Numbered from the stretch's first letter, positions 1-8,963 are shown. The stretch is 64,000 nt of DNA from Ruminococcus flavefaciens (GCA_015067005.1 SVNH01000010.1:1-64000), one strand, 5' to 3'. Translations and numbers: made by a program. The notes: generated by a model from the letters alone, not told the origin.

Positions 1-34
1 CGTTGTGACCGCCGCCCCTTAAGGCAGCTTTAAT

Positions 35-63
35 ATTATATCACTGTCTCACCGCTTTGTCAA
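35..63 (-). promoter_or_regulatory. Consensus sigma-A promoter P1 firing left
   Basis: On the minus strand the sequence reads TTGACA (58-63), a 17-nt spacer and TATAAT (35-40), both hexamers perfect. Its product lies beyond position 1. With the identical promoter at 142-170 it resembles an rRNA or tRNA operon control region; that identity is inferred. Confidence 0.75.
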
Positions 64-141
64 GTGGTTCTTTCAAATTTCTTTGAAAAAATTTCCTGAC
101 CTCGGAAATTATTGCTTCCATTCACGCGGGACAGTAAATAT

Positions 142-170
142 ATTATAGCATTGTTTCCGGTATTTGTCAA
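142..170 (-). promoter_or_regulatory. Consensus sigma-A promoter P2 firing left
   Basis: Minus strand TTGACA (165-170), 17-nt spacer, TATAAT (142-147). It lies 107 bp upstream of a second perfect promoter in the same direction. It fires away from the DUF3592-like gene, whose 3' end is at 252. Confidence 0.75.
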
Positions 171-251
171 GCCAATTATTATCGGTAATTCGTCTATCAC
201 TTTTGTACATCTCAACCAATAAACTTATCTCCTGCGTCACAGGATCTCTTG

Positions 252-662
252 TCACATAGACTTTACACCCAATACGATCCAGTAAGCCGAAAACACGATC
301 GTTACTGCAAGCATGACCGAAAAGAGCGTTATGTTTTTTTTGAGAGCGTCTTCGTACTCAAATTTCTCCGGATCTTCGGGATCGCAGATGATCAGCTGCT
401 TTGAACCTACCTTAAACGCCGTATTATATCCGGTTTTATCTGCTGCCTCGACGGTTTTGCCTCCAAATTCAAACCTCATCGTGTGAGTATATCCGTCAAT
501 CTGCTTATTTTTGCCGCGCGTTATCTCGGAAACGCCTACGACCTCTGCCAACACAGTTACACCACGCTTTTTCAGACGCAGCATATTTTTAAGGTTTATC
601 GCTGCGACCGCCATTATTATCAAGCCAATTGCTCCCCATATCAGACTTTTCATCAAACTCAC
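252..662 (-). CDS. DUF3592-like membrane protein
   Basis: A 136-residue protein with one hydrophobic helix at about residues 6-22, a soluble middle of about 80 residues, and a second helix at about 110-130. The layout, with a short beta-rich segment between two helices and a GxTVLAEV stretch after the first helix, fits the DUF3592 family of bacterial membrane proteins of unknown function. No catalytic residues are recognisable. It stands alone between leftward promoters and the HNH gene on the same strand. The family call rests on architecture and a few residues. Confidence 0.5.
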   Translation of the reverse strand: MSLMKSLIWGAIGLIIMAVAAINLKNMLRLKKRGVTVLAEVVGVSEITRGKNKQIDGYTHTMRFEFGGKTVEAADKTGYNTAFKVGSKQLIICDPEDPEKFEYEDALKKNITLFSVMLAVTIVFSAYWIVLGVKSM

Positions 663-701
663 TCCTTACAGTACCATAATATACCCGACAACATCTGTAT
701 A

Positions 702-1496
702 TCAGCCACGATTCGTATATCTTTGCGTTACATCAAAGCCTGCTTTTTTCTGCTGTTTCGCACCCTTTCTTTGATTGCATTTATCACATAATACTTGCAG
801 GTTACTTTCTACTGATTTTCCACCATTTTTGATAGCAACAATATGATCTATTTGCAACCCAACGCCATCAAGCATGACCTTTCCGCATTTTTGACAAGTA
901 TATCTATCTCTCTCCATTATTCTCTGACGTAAGTTTTTAGTCATCAGTTTTCTTTGATTCTTAGCATTATACTTATCCCTTGTTGTTTCGTAATTTATTC
1001 TTCTGAGTTCCTTCTTGATTTCCAGAATCCTATTTAGCGTCAAATTTTCGATATGTACAACTTGAGCAACGTTGTATGAATACTTTTTATAATTAAATTG
1101 CTGATACCGAGTTTGATTTCGAATAAACTCAAAGTGAAATATCTGATAATCTTCCCCTTTTACTTTTTTCTTCATCTCGCGAAAGTATTCTCTTTTCTTC
1201 CCCACGCCCCATGACGAACTTTTTATTATAAGCTCACATTTTTCTTCCCAATCATTTATTATATTTTCGCTCATATCAGAAAAATCTTTATTATGATTAT
1301 CTATTACCCATTGATCAATGTATTCACTATATGTTGGATTTTTGCGACCTGAAATATCAATGCTTAGTTTTATTGCAGGATACACAAAAGGATTTATATT
1401 TAAATTAATTCTTATTATTACGATTACTATAATAATTCCTAAGATAACACATCCAACAATTGTGCCTATAATAATCATTGGCATTATACTATTCAT
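702..1496 (-). CDS. Membrane-anchored HNH endonuclease
   Basis: The 264-residue protein begins with a strongly hydrophobic helix (about residues 5-28), followed by a charged linker and a C-terminal HNH module at about 190-250. The module has CQKCGK, IDHIVAIKNGG, a downstream Asn and a second CxxCN pair, so the H-N-H residues and both zinc-binding CxxC pairs are present. HNH nucleases usually cut DNA in the cytoplasm; a membrane anchor is less common and may place it at the inner membrane face. The gene is AT-rich compared with the arginine genes next to it, which suggests it was acquired. Confidence 0.7.
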   Translation of the reverse strand: MNSIMPMIIIGTIVGCVILGIIIVIVIIRINLNINPFVYPAIKLSIDISGRKNPTYSEYIDQWVIDNHNKDFSDMSENIINDWEEKCELIIKSSSWGVGKKREYFREMKKKVKGEDYQIFHFEFIRNQTRYQQFNYKKYSYNVAQVVHIENLTLNRILEIKKELRRINYETTRDKYNAKNQRKLMTKNLRQRIMERDRYTCQKCGKVMLDGVGLQIDHIVAIKNGGKSVESNLQVLCDKCNQRKGAKQQKKAGFDVTQRYTNRG

Positions 1497-1528
1497 AATA
1501 AACCTCTCTAAATAAGTTATTTATTGTA

Positions 1529-1556
1529 AAAACGGACAGTCGCCTGTCCGTTTTCC
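1529..1556 (-). terminator. Terminator of the argF transcript
   Basis: A 9-bp stem (AACGGACAG / CTGTCCGTT) with a TCGC-type loop is followed on the minus strand by a T run. It lies just 3' of argF and also has T's on the other side, so it may work in both directions. Confidence 0.8.
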
Positions 1557-1572
1557 TTATTATATGTACTGT

Positions 1573-2478
1573 TTAAGCCATAAGCTTTACCATAACTGCC
1601 TTCTGAGCGTGGAGACGGTTCTCAGCTTCCTCAAATATTTCATTTGCATGAGCCTCGAACACCTTCTCTGTGATCTCCTCCTCGCGGTGAGCCGGCAGAC
1701 AGTGCAGCACCATAGCGTCTTCATGAGCCACAGCCATGAGTTCATCATTGATCTGATAACCTGCAAAAGCCTTCTTACGCTTTTCAGCTTCGCCTTCCTG
1801 TCCCATAGAAGCCCAGACGTCAGTAATGAGGACATCAGCGTCCTTTGCAGCCTTTTCAGGAGAATCCGTCATCTCAAACTTATCGCCGTACTGTGCGGCA
1901 AAATCAAGTATCTCCTTCGGAGGCTGATAATCGCCCGGACAAGCAATTGATACTGACATACCTACCTTCAGTCCGCCTACGATAAGCGAATTAGCCATAT
2001 TATTTCCGTCGCCGATGAAGCACATCTTCAGACCGTCAAAGCTGCCCTTGAACTCACGGATAGTCATAAGATCCGCAAGCACCTGACATGGGTGACAGAA
2101 ATCAGTAAGACCGTTGATTATCGGGATGCTGCCGTACTTAGCAAGATCCTCGACTTCCTTCTGCTCGAAGGTACGGATCATGATTCCGCTGAGGTAGCGA
2201 GAGAGTACCCTTGCAGTATCCTGAACAGGCTCTCCGCGTCCGATCTGAAGATCATTTGAGGAGAGGAAAAGCGGATAGCCGCCGAGCTGATACATACCAG
2301 TCTCAAATGATACCCTTGTACGTGTTGAAGCCTTCTGGAATATCATGCCAAGAGTCTTGCCCTTGAGGTGTGGATGCGGTATACCGTGCTTGAGTTCATA
2401 TTTAAGCTGATCTGCAAGGTTAAGAATATCAATGATCTCTTCCGAGCTGAGATCGAGCATTTTTAATAAGTGTTTCAT
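1573..2478 (-). CDS. argF: Ornithine carbamoyltransferase
   Basis: Makes citrulline from ornithine and carbamoyl phosphate in arginine synthesis; cytoplasmic, usually a trimer. The carbamoyl-phosphate loop STRTR is at residues 51-55, followed by HPCQ and the C-terminal HCLPAHR motif. The length (301 residues) is normal for the family. The ATG follows an AAAGGG ribosome site. It is the last gene of the cluster, 33 bp after a LURP-like gene, and ends at a clear terminator. The cluster order and the paired argG upstream support the biosynthetic enzyme over a catabolic one. Confidence 0.96.
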   Translation of the reverse strand: MKHLLKMLDLSSEEIIDILNLADQLKYELKHGIPHPHLKGKTLGMIFQKASTRTRVSFETGMYQLGGYPLFLSSNDLQIGRGEPVQDTARVLSRYLSGIMIRTFEQKEVEDLAKYGSIPIINGLTDFCHPCQVLADLMTIREFKGSFDGLKMCFIGDGNNMANSLIVGGLKVGMSVSIACPGDYQPPKEILDFAAQYGDKFEMTDSPEKAAKDADVLITDVWASMGQEGEAEKRKKAFAGYQINDELMAVAHEDAMVLHCLPAHREEEITEKVFEAHANEIFEEAENRLHAQKAVMVKLMA

Positions 2479-2510
2479 ATTTTCTACCCTTTCTGTCTGG
2501 TTATTTCTGA

Positions 2511-2981
2511 TTATTTCTGTTTATTCATATCACCGAAGGTCTTATCAATAGCGATCGCAAACAGCGGGATATAGTCATCGAAAGCAGTGTTTTCAATTGA
2601 TATATCATAGTGCAGCTCGTTATTCATAGTTACCTTGGTCTTGATAGTTCCGACTGATTTTCCGTCAAGGTGTATCTCAAATTCTCTTCGGTCCTTGCTT
2701 ACGAGAGCGTATTTCATCTTCTTGCCCTCAGCCGAAATAGTAGGATCGAGGAAAAGAGACTTACACTCAAGCTTCAGAAACGTTGTATCATTAAGAGTGA
2801 TAACAAATGCCGGTTTTCTGTCGTCGCCTGTCTGAACTATCGTATAAAGGATATAGTTGCTTGTATCGAGAAGATTGAACTTCTGACCGAACCCCTTCTT
2901 CTTAATGGTATAGAGAAGACGCTGGGTCTTATCTTCAACAATGTATTTGCTGCCGCCTTTAGGCGCTACCAACATCTCCAT
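2511..2981 (-). CDS. LURP-one / tubby-like small protein
   Basis: About 156 residues with no signal peptide or membrane helix. The alternating beta pattern and phrases such as YIVEDKTQRLLYTIKKK and LHYDISIENTAF recall LURP-one-related (tubby C-terminal-like) proteins, which are phospholipid scramblase relatives of unclear bacterial role. The family call is tentative. Two ATGs lie near the start: the one at 2987 overlaps the argD stop, while the one at 2981 has better spacing (7 nt) from GGAGG, so 2981 is used. It is translationally coupled to argD but has no known role in arginine synthesis. Confidence 0.5.
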   Translation of the reverse strand: MEMLVAPKGGSKYIVEDKTQRLLYTIKKKGFGQKFNLLDTSNYILYTIVQTGDDRKPAFVITLNDTTFLKLECKSLFLDPTISAEGKKMKYALVSKDRREFEIHLDGKSVGTIKTKVTMNNELHYDISIENTAFDDYIPLFAIAIDKTFGDMNKQK

Positions 2982-2983
2982 AC

Positions 2984-4162
2984 TCATTCCTCCAATATAC
3001 CGATAAGGATATCCAATCCATCCCTCAGTTCATCATAGTCTATTGTGAGCGGCGGAAGAAGTCTGACCTTATCCTTTGCTGTAAGAACGAGGAGTCCCCT
3101 ATCGAGTGCCTCTCTTGCAGCGTCTGCCGCTTTTTTGGATTTAAGCTGTATTCCTATCATAAGTCCGAGACCGCTCACCGAAACGACCTCGCTGCAATTT
3201 TCAAGTTTCGTTTTAATGAATTCTGCTTTTTTATTTACCTCATCAAGGAAGCCTTCACTCGTAACTCTTTCGAGAACAGCTATGCCGCCCGCACAGGCGA
3301 TCGGATTTCCTCCGAATGTTGAGCCGTGAGTGCTTGGTGTAAGAACTCCGCTGCATTTTTCATTCATGAGGCAGGCTCCCATAGGAAGTCCGCCTGCGAT
3401 ACCCTTTGCAAGGGTAGTTATGTCTGCTTTTTTGCCGTAATTATCTCCGGCAAGGAATTTTCCTGTTCTGCCGACTCCTGTCTGCACCTCATCAGCTATA
3501 ACGAGTATATCCTTAGGAGCGCAGAGCTCATAAACAGCGTCCACGAATTCCTTGCTTAGAGCGTTCACACCGCCCTCACCCTGAACGTACTCTATCATAA
3601 CAGCACATACAGTGTCATCAAGCTTAGCTTTAAGGTCGTCGATGTTATTTGCCTCAACATTGATGAAGCCTTCAAGGAACGGGAAGAAGTAATTATGGAA
3701 AACATCCTGACCGGTAGCTGAAAGAGTAGCCATAGTTCTTCCGTGGAACGAATTCACAAGTGTAATAATATTATGTCTTCCTTTTCCGTATTTATCAAAG
3801 CTGTATTTCCTTGCGACCTTGATAGCACATTCATTTGCTTCAGCGCCGCTGTTTCCGAAGAACACCGAAGAATATCCGGCTGTATCGCAAAGCTTTTCTG
3901 CAAATTCAGCCTGAACCTCAGTATAATAGTAATTCGAGTTATGCTGGAGTGTACGCACCTGTTCACAAACAGCGTCTGCCCATTTTTCATCGCAGTATCC
4001 GAGAGAATTAGTACCAATGCCGCTGCCGAGGTCTATATAAACCTTGCCGTTCTCGTCAACGCAGCGTCTGCCGCTGCCTTTTTTCATGGCGAGAGGGTAA
4101 CGTCCGTAGGAATGTGCAACGTGTTTATCAAATTTTTCGATAGTTTTCTCATTAGTATTCAT
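2984..4162 (-). CDS. argD: Acetylornithine aminotransferase
   Basis: A PLP enzyme that converts N-acetylglutamate semialdehyde to N-acetylornithine. Class III aminotransferase features are present: the GxGVAEAN-type segment reads FFGNSGAEANECA, DEVQTGVGRTG contains the PLP-nitrogen Asp, and the Schiff-base Lys is in TTLAKGIAGG. The open frame extends to 4198, but the ATG at 4162 is preceded by GTAAGGAG at good spacing. It has its own promoter (4203-4232), so argD, the LURP-like gene and argF can form a separate transcript from argB. Confidence 0.95.
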   Translation of the reverse strand: MNTNEKTIEKFDKHVAHSYGRYPLAMKKGSGRRCVDENGKVYIDLGSGIGTNSLGYCDEKWADAVCEQVRTLQHNSNYYYTEVQAEFAEKLCDTAGYSSVFFGNSGAEANECAIKVARKYSFDKYGKGRHNIITLVNSFHGRTMATLSATGQDVFHNYFFPFLEGFINVEANNIDDLKAKLDDTVCAVMIEYVQGEGGVNALSKEFVDAVYELCAPKDILVIADEVQTGVGRTGKFLAGDNYGKKADITTLAKGIAGGLPMGACLMNEKCSGVLTPSTHGSTFGGNPIACAGGIAVLERVTSEGFLDEVNKKAEFIKTKLENCSEVVSVSGLGLMIGIQLKSKKAADAAREALDRGLLVLTAKDKVRLLPPLTIDYDELRDGLDILIGILEE

Positions 4163-4202
4163 CTTGTTCTCCTTACGTAACGTTATAATTAGATACATAT
4201 TA

Positions 4203-4232
4203 ATTATAGCGCGAAATGGTTATAAAAATCAA
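4203..4232 (-). promoter_or_regulatory. Promoter for argD-LURP-argF
   Basis: Minus strand TTGATT (4227-4232), an 18-nt spacer and a perfect TATAAT (4203-4208), 40 bp before the argD start. No convincing ARG box is visible here. Confidence 0.6.
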
Positions 4233-4300
4233 TAACAACTACTAATTATACAGTAAAATTTCTGTATACAAGTAAAATGTTTTGTCGAATATATCTCGTA

Positions 4301-5167
4301 TCAGGTAAACTGTGTTCCGATGCCCTCATTGGAGAGTATCTCAATAAGTATAGAATGAGGAACTCTGCCGTCGATAATGACGGTTTTATTGACACCGCGT
4401 CTGACAGCCTCAACGCAGCAGTCTATTTTAGGTATCATACCTCCGGAAATGATCCCCTGTCTCTTGAGGAAAGGAACTTCGCTCACATTGACCTGCGGAA
4501 TAAGTGTTGAAGGATCGTCCTTATCGCGGAGAAGTCCTGCAATATCCGTCATGAGGATGAGGTTCTCAGCACCAAGCTCAGAAGCGATCCTTGCAGCAGC
4601 AGTATCAGCATTAACATTGTATGTATTGCCCTGCTCGTCAGTTGCAACAGTAGCGATAACAGGGATATTTCCATTTGCAAGTGCATCGAGGATAGGCTTT
4701 GTATTTACCTTTGTGATCTCTCCTACCCAGCCGAGATCCTGACCGTCATCGGTAGTCTTTTTCTCAGCGATCAGCATTTCGCCGTCAATACCGCACAGAC
4801 CTACCGCACTTCCCTTATGCTGTGCCAGAAGCTGTACCAGTTCCTTGTTGACCTTGCCTGAAAGCACCATCTTGACAACATCAACAGTAGCCTCATCGGT
4901 ATATCTCAGACCATTCACGAATCTGCTCTCGATATTGAGCTTTTTGAGCATATCACTTATCTCAGGACCGCCGCCGTGTACCAGAACTACCTTCACACCA
5001 ACGAGTGAGAGCAGAACGATGTCAGTCATAACAGCGTCTTTGAGCTCCTTGTTAGTCATAGCATTTCCGCCGTATTTTATAACAAGGATCTTGTTATTGT
5101 ATTTCTGAATATAAGGCAGGGCGTCGATAAGCACCTGTGATTTATCCTGATTTGAGATCTTAACCAT
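4301..5167 (-). CDS. argB: Acetylglutamate kinase
   Basis: Phosphorylates N-acetylglutamate, the second step to ornithine. It has the amino-acid kinase fold: IKYGGNAM near residue 35 binds phosphate, HGGGPEIS near 65 is the second glycine loop, and NVNADTAAARIA near 195 is the ADP-binding part. The length (288) is normal. In the feedback-inhibited form an N-terminal helix extends the protein; here only about 20 residues precede the first strand, so arginine inhibition cannot be judged. It lies 13 bp after the PH-domain gene. Confidence 0.96.
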   Translation of the reverse strand: MVKISNQDKSQVLIDALPYIQKYNNKILVIKYGGNAMTNKELKDAVMTDIVLLSLVGVKVVLVHGGGPEISDMLKKLNIESRFVNGLRYTDEATVDVVKMVLSGKVNKELVQLLAQHKGSAVGLCGIDGEMLIAEKKTTDDGQDLGWVGEITKVNTKPILDALANGNIPVIATVATDEQGNTYNVNADTAAARIASELGAENLILMTDIAGLLRDKDDPSTLIPQVNVSEVPFLKRQGIISGGMIPKIDCCVEAVRRGVNKTVIIDGRVPHSILIEILSNEGIGTQFT

Positions 5168-5180
5168 TTTTCACACTTCC

Positions 5181-5945
5181 CTAATTAATTCTGTTGCCGA
5201 TGATAGCATTATTCAGTATATTGCATACATTTGCCGGATCTTTTATGGCAAAGATGCCGTCTGTGAACTGCTTGTAATTTTTTCCAGCCGGCTGGGGCCT
5301 ATCAGTTCTCACGAACATGATATAGCCTATATTTCGCTGACTGCATTTATAATTGGCATTTTTTATAGCGCTGAGTGGGATACATCTGTAAGCGCCTTTA
5401 TTCAGTTCCATGAAACGCTTGTTTGTTATAGCGTATTCACGTTTTTTTACGTTGGCTTTATCCATAAGTATCACCATCATCACGATGACAGCGATACTCA
5501 AGCATCCGAAGAGTATTACAGTAAGAGCAGCTGCAACTATTATCCACTTGCCGGCAGAGGGAAGACATCCCATTCCGGTCTCGGTAGCATCTGCATCCTT
5601 TTCAGCCTTGCCGCACCATATAATGTATTCGCCCTGATCGAGGTACTTTGTGAACTTCTTTTCAGTCTCGTTCAGCTCATCATATGGACGCTGCTCGGAA
5701 TCGAAGTCCTCGTAGGTCTGTTCTGAATCCTCATTCGCGTATGTCTGCTCATGGCTGTGAGTACATTCCTCTCGGTACTCTGTACTTTCCTGCCTTGAAT
5801 CGTAATTCTCATAGGTCTGCTCGTGGCTGTGACTGCATTCTTCGCGGTATTCTTCCACCTGACGGATATAGTCGTCATCATATTTTTCATTGATGCTTTC
5901 ATTATAATCGTCATAATCATCCTCGTTTTTCTTCTTCCAGAACAA
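5181..5945 (-). CDS. Membrane protein with acidic repeats and bacterial PH-like domain
   Basis: A 254-residue protein. Residues 1-90 are acidic, rich in Glu, Tyr and Ser, and contain repeats of the type EECSHSHEQTY. About residues 120-165 form two close membrane helices, and the C-terminal 85 residues (KREYAITNKRFMELN...) look like a bacterial PH (YdbS/DUF304-type) domain. The start is TTG, preceded by AGGCGGTGA, and no better ATG lies nearby. It sits between argJ and argB in the same direction and has no obvious link to arginine. His/Cys pairs in the repeats could bind metal; this is a guess. Confidence 0.6.
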   Translation of the reverse strand: MFWKKKNEDDYDDYNESINEKYDDDYIRQVEEYREECSHSHEQTYENYDSRQESTEYREECTHSHEQTYANEDSEQTYEDFDSEQRPYDELNETEKKFTKYLDQGEYIIWCGKAEKDADATETGMGCLPSAGKWIIVAAALTVILFGCLSIAVIVMMVILMDKANVKKREYAITNKRFMELNKGAYRCIPLSAIKNANYKCSQRNIGYIMFVRTDRPQPAGKNYKQFTDGIFAIKDPANVCNILNNAIIGNRIN

Positions 5946-5997
5946 ATACAGTCACCGCCTTTCATTCTATTCTGATCATCAACCGGTTATCATCGTA

Positions 5998-7251
5998 TCA
6001 CGAACGATAATCGCCGTTGATCTTGACGTAATCATAAGTGAGGTCGCAGCCCCAAGCCATAGCCCTGCCGTTTCCGCTGTTGAGGTCAATCAGCACCTGA
6101 ATCTCCTCTTCCGCGAGGACCTTCTTTGCTGTATTCTCGGAGAACTCAACGAGACATCCCTGATGTCCGACAGTTATCTTTCCAGCCTTTGAAGCTATTT
6201 CAATATCTACCTTGTTTACATCGAAATCAGCATCTGAATATCCGATAGCACAGTAGATACGTCCTGCATTAGCGTCCTCACCGAATATCATAGCCTTGAA
6301 CAAGCTTGATGTGATAACGGACTTTGCAACAGTTTCAGCGATCTTATCATTCTCAGCGCCGCATACAGCACATTCAACGAGCTTTGTAGCACCTTCGCCG
6401 TCCCTTGCCATCATACGCGCAAGATTCATCATAATAGCGTAAAGCGCGTGGCAGAATTTTCCGAAATCCGGACCTTCATCCACAACAGGAGCATTTCCTG
6501 CCATACCGTTAGCCATGATGCAGACCATATCGTTTGTGGAGGTATCGCCGTCAACGCTTGCACGATTAAGTGTTACCTTAACAATGTCACTGAGTGCGCG
6601 CTGAATAAGTTCAGCAGAAATATCAGCATCAGTAGTAAGGAAGGTAAGAGTTGTAGCCATATTCGGATGTATCATTCCGCTGCCCTTGAGCATACCGCCC
6701 AGAGTGCAGGTCTTGCCGCCCATTTCAAATTCAACAGCGATCTCCTTAGGCATGGTATCAGTAGTCATGATAGCTTCAAGAGCCTTTGCGTTTCCGTCAT
6801 AGGAAAGCCCCTCAGCAAGCGGCTTAACGCCCTTAGCGATAGGCTCGATCGGAAGCACCTGACCGATAACGCCTGTCGAAGCAACGATAACATCGTCCTC
6901 GCTGATACCGAGTTCAGCAGCAGCAAGCTGACACATTTTATTTGCCTTCTCAACGCCGTCAGGATTGCAGGTATTGGCATTTACTGAGTTCACAATGACA
7001 GCCTTTGCCTTGCCGTTTTTGAGGTGTTCCTTAGTAACGAGTATCGGAGCGCCCTTGACCTTATTAGTAGTGTAAACAGCAGCCGCTGTACACTCCTTAT
7101 CAGCTACGATCATAGCGAGATCGTTTTTCTTTCCGGTAACAGAAGCACCTGCATGAACAAGTCCGCACTGAACGCCGTTTGCCTTAAATCCTTTGGCAGC
7201 ACAAACGCCTCCGGAAATAAATTTCACATTCTCGACCTGTTTGATTTCCAT
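5998..7251 (-). CDS. argJ: Bifunctional glutamate N-acetyltransferase / ornithine acetyltransferase
   Basis: Transfers acetyl from N-acetylornithine to glutamate, making the pathway cyclic, and may also use acetyl-CoA. The self-cleavage site is visible: KGSGMIHPNMAT precedes the nucleophilic Thr that becomes the N terminus of the beta chain. The length (417) is normal. No argA or argE is seen in the window, which fits a cyclic pathway. It lies 12 bp after the CdiI-like gene. Confidence 0.95.
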   Translation of the reverse strand: MEIKQVENVKFISGGVCAAKGFKANGVQCGLVHAGASVTGKKNDLAMIVADKECTAAAVYTTNKVKGAPILVTKEHLKNGKAKAVIVNSVNANTCNPDGVEKANKMCQLAAAELGISEDDVIVASTGVIGQVLPIEPIAKGVKPLAEGLSYDGNAKALEAIMTTDTMPKEIAVEFEMGGKTCTLGGMLKGSGMIHPNMATTLTFLTTDADISAELIQRALSDIVKVTLNRASVDGDTSTNDMVCIMANGMAGNAPVVDEGPDFGKFCHALYAIMMNLARMMARDGEGATKLVECAVCGAENDKIAETVAKSVITSSLFKAMIFGEDANAGRIYCAIGYSDADFDVNKVDIEIASKAGKITVGHQGCLVEFSENTAKKVLAEEEIQVLIDLNSGNGRAMAWGCDLTYDYVKINGDYRS

Positions 7252-7263
7252 ATTAACTTCTCC

Positions 7264-7683
7264 TTAGTGTGAAGCGTCAGCGATCTTCTGCTTGAACGCT
7301 TCAGCGATCTTCAGATATTCAGATTTTTCTTCCTCATTAGCCCATTTGTGGCTCAGCGAAAGGACCTCCGCATTTTCGAGTATCGGGAGTATATCTGCGT
7401 AGAACAGACACAGATACTTCTCCTTCGAGCCATAGAGCGTACTCATCAGCTGACCTTCATATATCTCCCCTGCAAAGGGATCCTCACGAAGAAGGTCAAC
7501 AGCGCGTTTCATAGCACATTTTGAGCACATTCTCTGTCTGAGCATACGGCAGACATCAGCAATAGTGAGTTCATCCTCAGTTTTTTCAAGGATCGCATTG
7601 AACCACTCCTGAAGAGGATAGATCTCGCTGTCGTTAGGAATATAATCATACTCATATATTTCTTTCAGTTTTTGTTTCTGCAT
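7264..7683 (-). CDS. CdiI-like immunity family protein
   Basis: About 139 residues, soluble. The pattern L..LT..DvCRMLRQ..., followed by AVDLLREDPFAGEIYEGQLMSTL, resembles the family of contact-dependent inhibition immunity proteins (CdiI_2 type) with its DPL...Y.GdLL stretch. No CDI toxin is nearby, so it may be an orphan or may do something else. The open frame begins at 7698, but that ATG overlaps the Shine-Dalgarno GGAGGG; the ATG at 7683 lies 8 nt after it and is used. Confidence 0.45.
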   Translation of the reverse strand: MQKQKLKEIYEYDYIPNDSEIYPLQEWFNAILEKTEDELTIADVCRMLRQRMCSKCAMKRAVDLLREDPFAGEIYEGQLMSTLYGSKEKYLCLFYADILPILENAEVLSLSHKWANEEEKSEYLKIAEAFKQKIADASH

Positions 7684-7730
7684 ATCGCAGCCCTCCATCC
7701 ATCAAACAAATAAGATAAGATAAATAAAGA

Positions 7731-8678
7731 TCATATAAGTCCGGTCGTCTCATCAATACCCATCATGATATTGAGACACTGAACAGCAGCACCGCTTGCA
7801 CCCTTGCCGAGGTTATCAAGCCTTGAACAGAGGAGTATCTGTTCATCGCTGCCGAATACAAAGACCTGCATCTTATTAAGTCCGCTGAGAGTATTTGAAG
7901 CAAGGAAGAAGCTCTTCTGCTCATCAGCCGGCATAAGAGGCATGACTTCGATCATATTTGCGCCCTTATAGTGTTCTGCATACATAGCGTGTATATCAGC
8001 AGGGGTAACAGCCTTTGGAAGAGTTCTTGTCTGTATCGGAACACTTACGACCATACCGCTGAAATAATCGCACACCATAGGGTTGAACATAGGGGTATAT
8101 TCAAGTCCTGAAACAGCCTTCATTTCGGGAAGGTGCTTATGCTGCTGCGAGAGTGCATACTGCCGCGGACTATTGAATTCATAAGGCTTTTCATCGCCCT
8201 CATAAACAGCGATAGCTTTTTTGCCTGCTCCGCTGTAACCGGAAGTCGCATAAGCGAAAACAGGATAATCAGCCGGGATGATACCGTGATCAACAAGAGG
8301 ATAAACTATCGAAGCAAATCCGCTTGCATAGCATCCCGGAACAGCAACTCTGTTTGAAGTTCTTATCTTCTCTCTGTGAGCGGCTGAGAGTTCAGGAAAT
8401 CCGTAAGCCCAATCGGGATTAGTGCGGTGAGCAGTTGAAGCATCAATGATACGCACATGATCGTTGTCAACGAAAGAAACAGCCTCTTTTGAAGCCGCAT
8501 CCGGCAGACAAAGGAAAGTATAATCCGACATATTTATGAATTTCGCACGTTCTGCCGGATCTTTTCTCTTTTCCTCGCTGATCCTGATAAGTTCAATGTC
8601 GTTTCTGCCCTCAAATCTTTCAAGAATCTTCAGACCGGTAGTACCTTCCTGACCGTCTATGTAAACTTTAACTGACAT
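7731..8678 (-). CDS. argC: N-acetyl-gamma-glutamyl-phosphate reductase, short type
   Basis: NADPH-dependent reduction of N-acetylglutamyl phosphate to the semialdehyde. The catalytic Cys is in VPGCYASGF at about residue 115, and the N terminus VYIDGQEGTTGL is the nucleotide-binding turn. At 315 residues with this N terminus it matches the shorter (type 2) ArgC class rather than the E. coli type. It follows a two-helix membrane protein by 9 bp. Confidence 0.93.
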   Translation of the reverse strand: MSVKVYIDGQEGTTGLKILERFEGRNDIELIRISEEKRKDPAERAKFINMSDYTFLCLPDAASKEAVSFVDNDHVRIIDASTAHRTNPDWAYGFPELSAAHREKIRTSNRVAVPGCYASGFASIVYPLVDHGIIPADYPVFAYATSGYSGAGKKAIAVYEGDEKPYEFNSPRQYALSQQHKHLPEMKAVSGLEYTPMFNPMVCDYFSGMVVSVPIQTRTLPKAVTPADIHAMYAEHYKGANMIEVMPLMPADEQKSFFLASNTLSGLNKMQVFVFGSDEQILLCSRLDNLGKGASGAAVQCLNIMMGIDETTGLI

Positions 8679-8687
8679 TATATTCCC

Positions 8688-8960
8688 TCACTTATTCTTC
8701 TTTTTGAGTTTTTTCTGTTTTCTTCCGTTGACCTTACGGTCGTACTTGCGGTTATGAGACGTTTCCGGTTCGGACGTATCCTCTATCATACCGTGCCATA
8801 TATTAACGATAAGCGTGAATGCAACAATACCGATCAGCCAGTAGAGATGTGTCTTCGGGAGGACCGGTATCCACAGTCCCATGATGAGTTCGCCGGTTAT
8901 CCAGAGAACACCCATGAATATACACAGACCTATCGTAAAAACGATTTCCTTTTTCTTCAT
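8688..8960 (-). CDS. Small two-helix membrane protein with basic tail
   Basis: 90 residues with hydrophobic helices at about 7-30 and 40-58, then a hydrophilic tail that ends in a dense Lys/Arg run. Both ends are predicted cytoplasmic. No family is recognised. It starts 4 bp after the argH stop, so it is probably translated from the same message. Confidence 0.6.
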   Translation of the reverse strand: MKKKEIVFTIGLCIFMGVLWITGELIMGLWIPVLPKTHLYWLIGIVAFTLIVNIWHGMIEDTSEPETSHNRKYDRKVNGRKQKKLKKKNK

Positions 8961-8963
8961 AGC

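Noticed and set aside
6448..6987. 179-codon ORF opposite argJ
   Set aside because: argJ is certain on the other strand with intact motifs; the antisense frame has no start signal.
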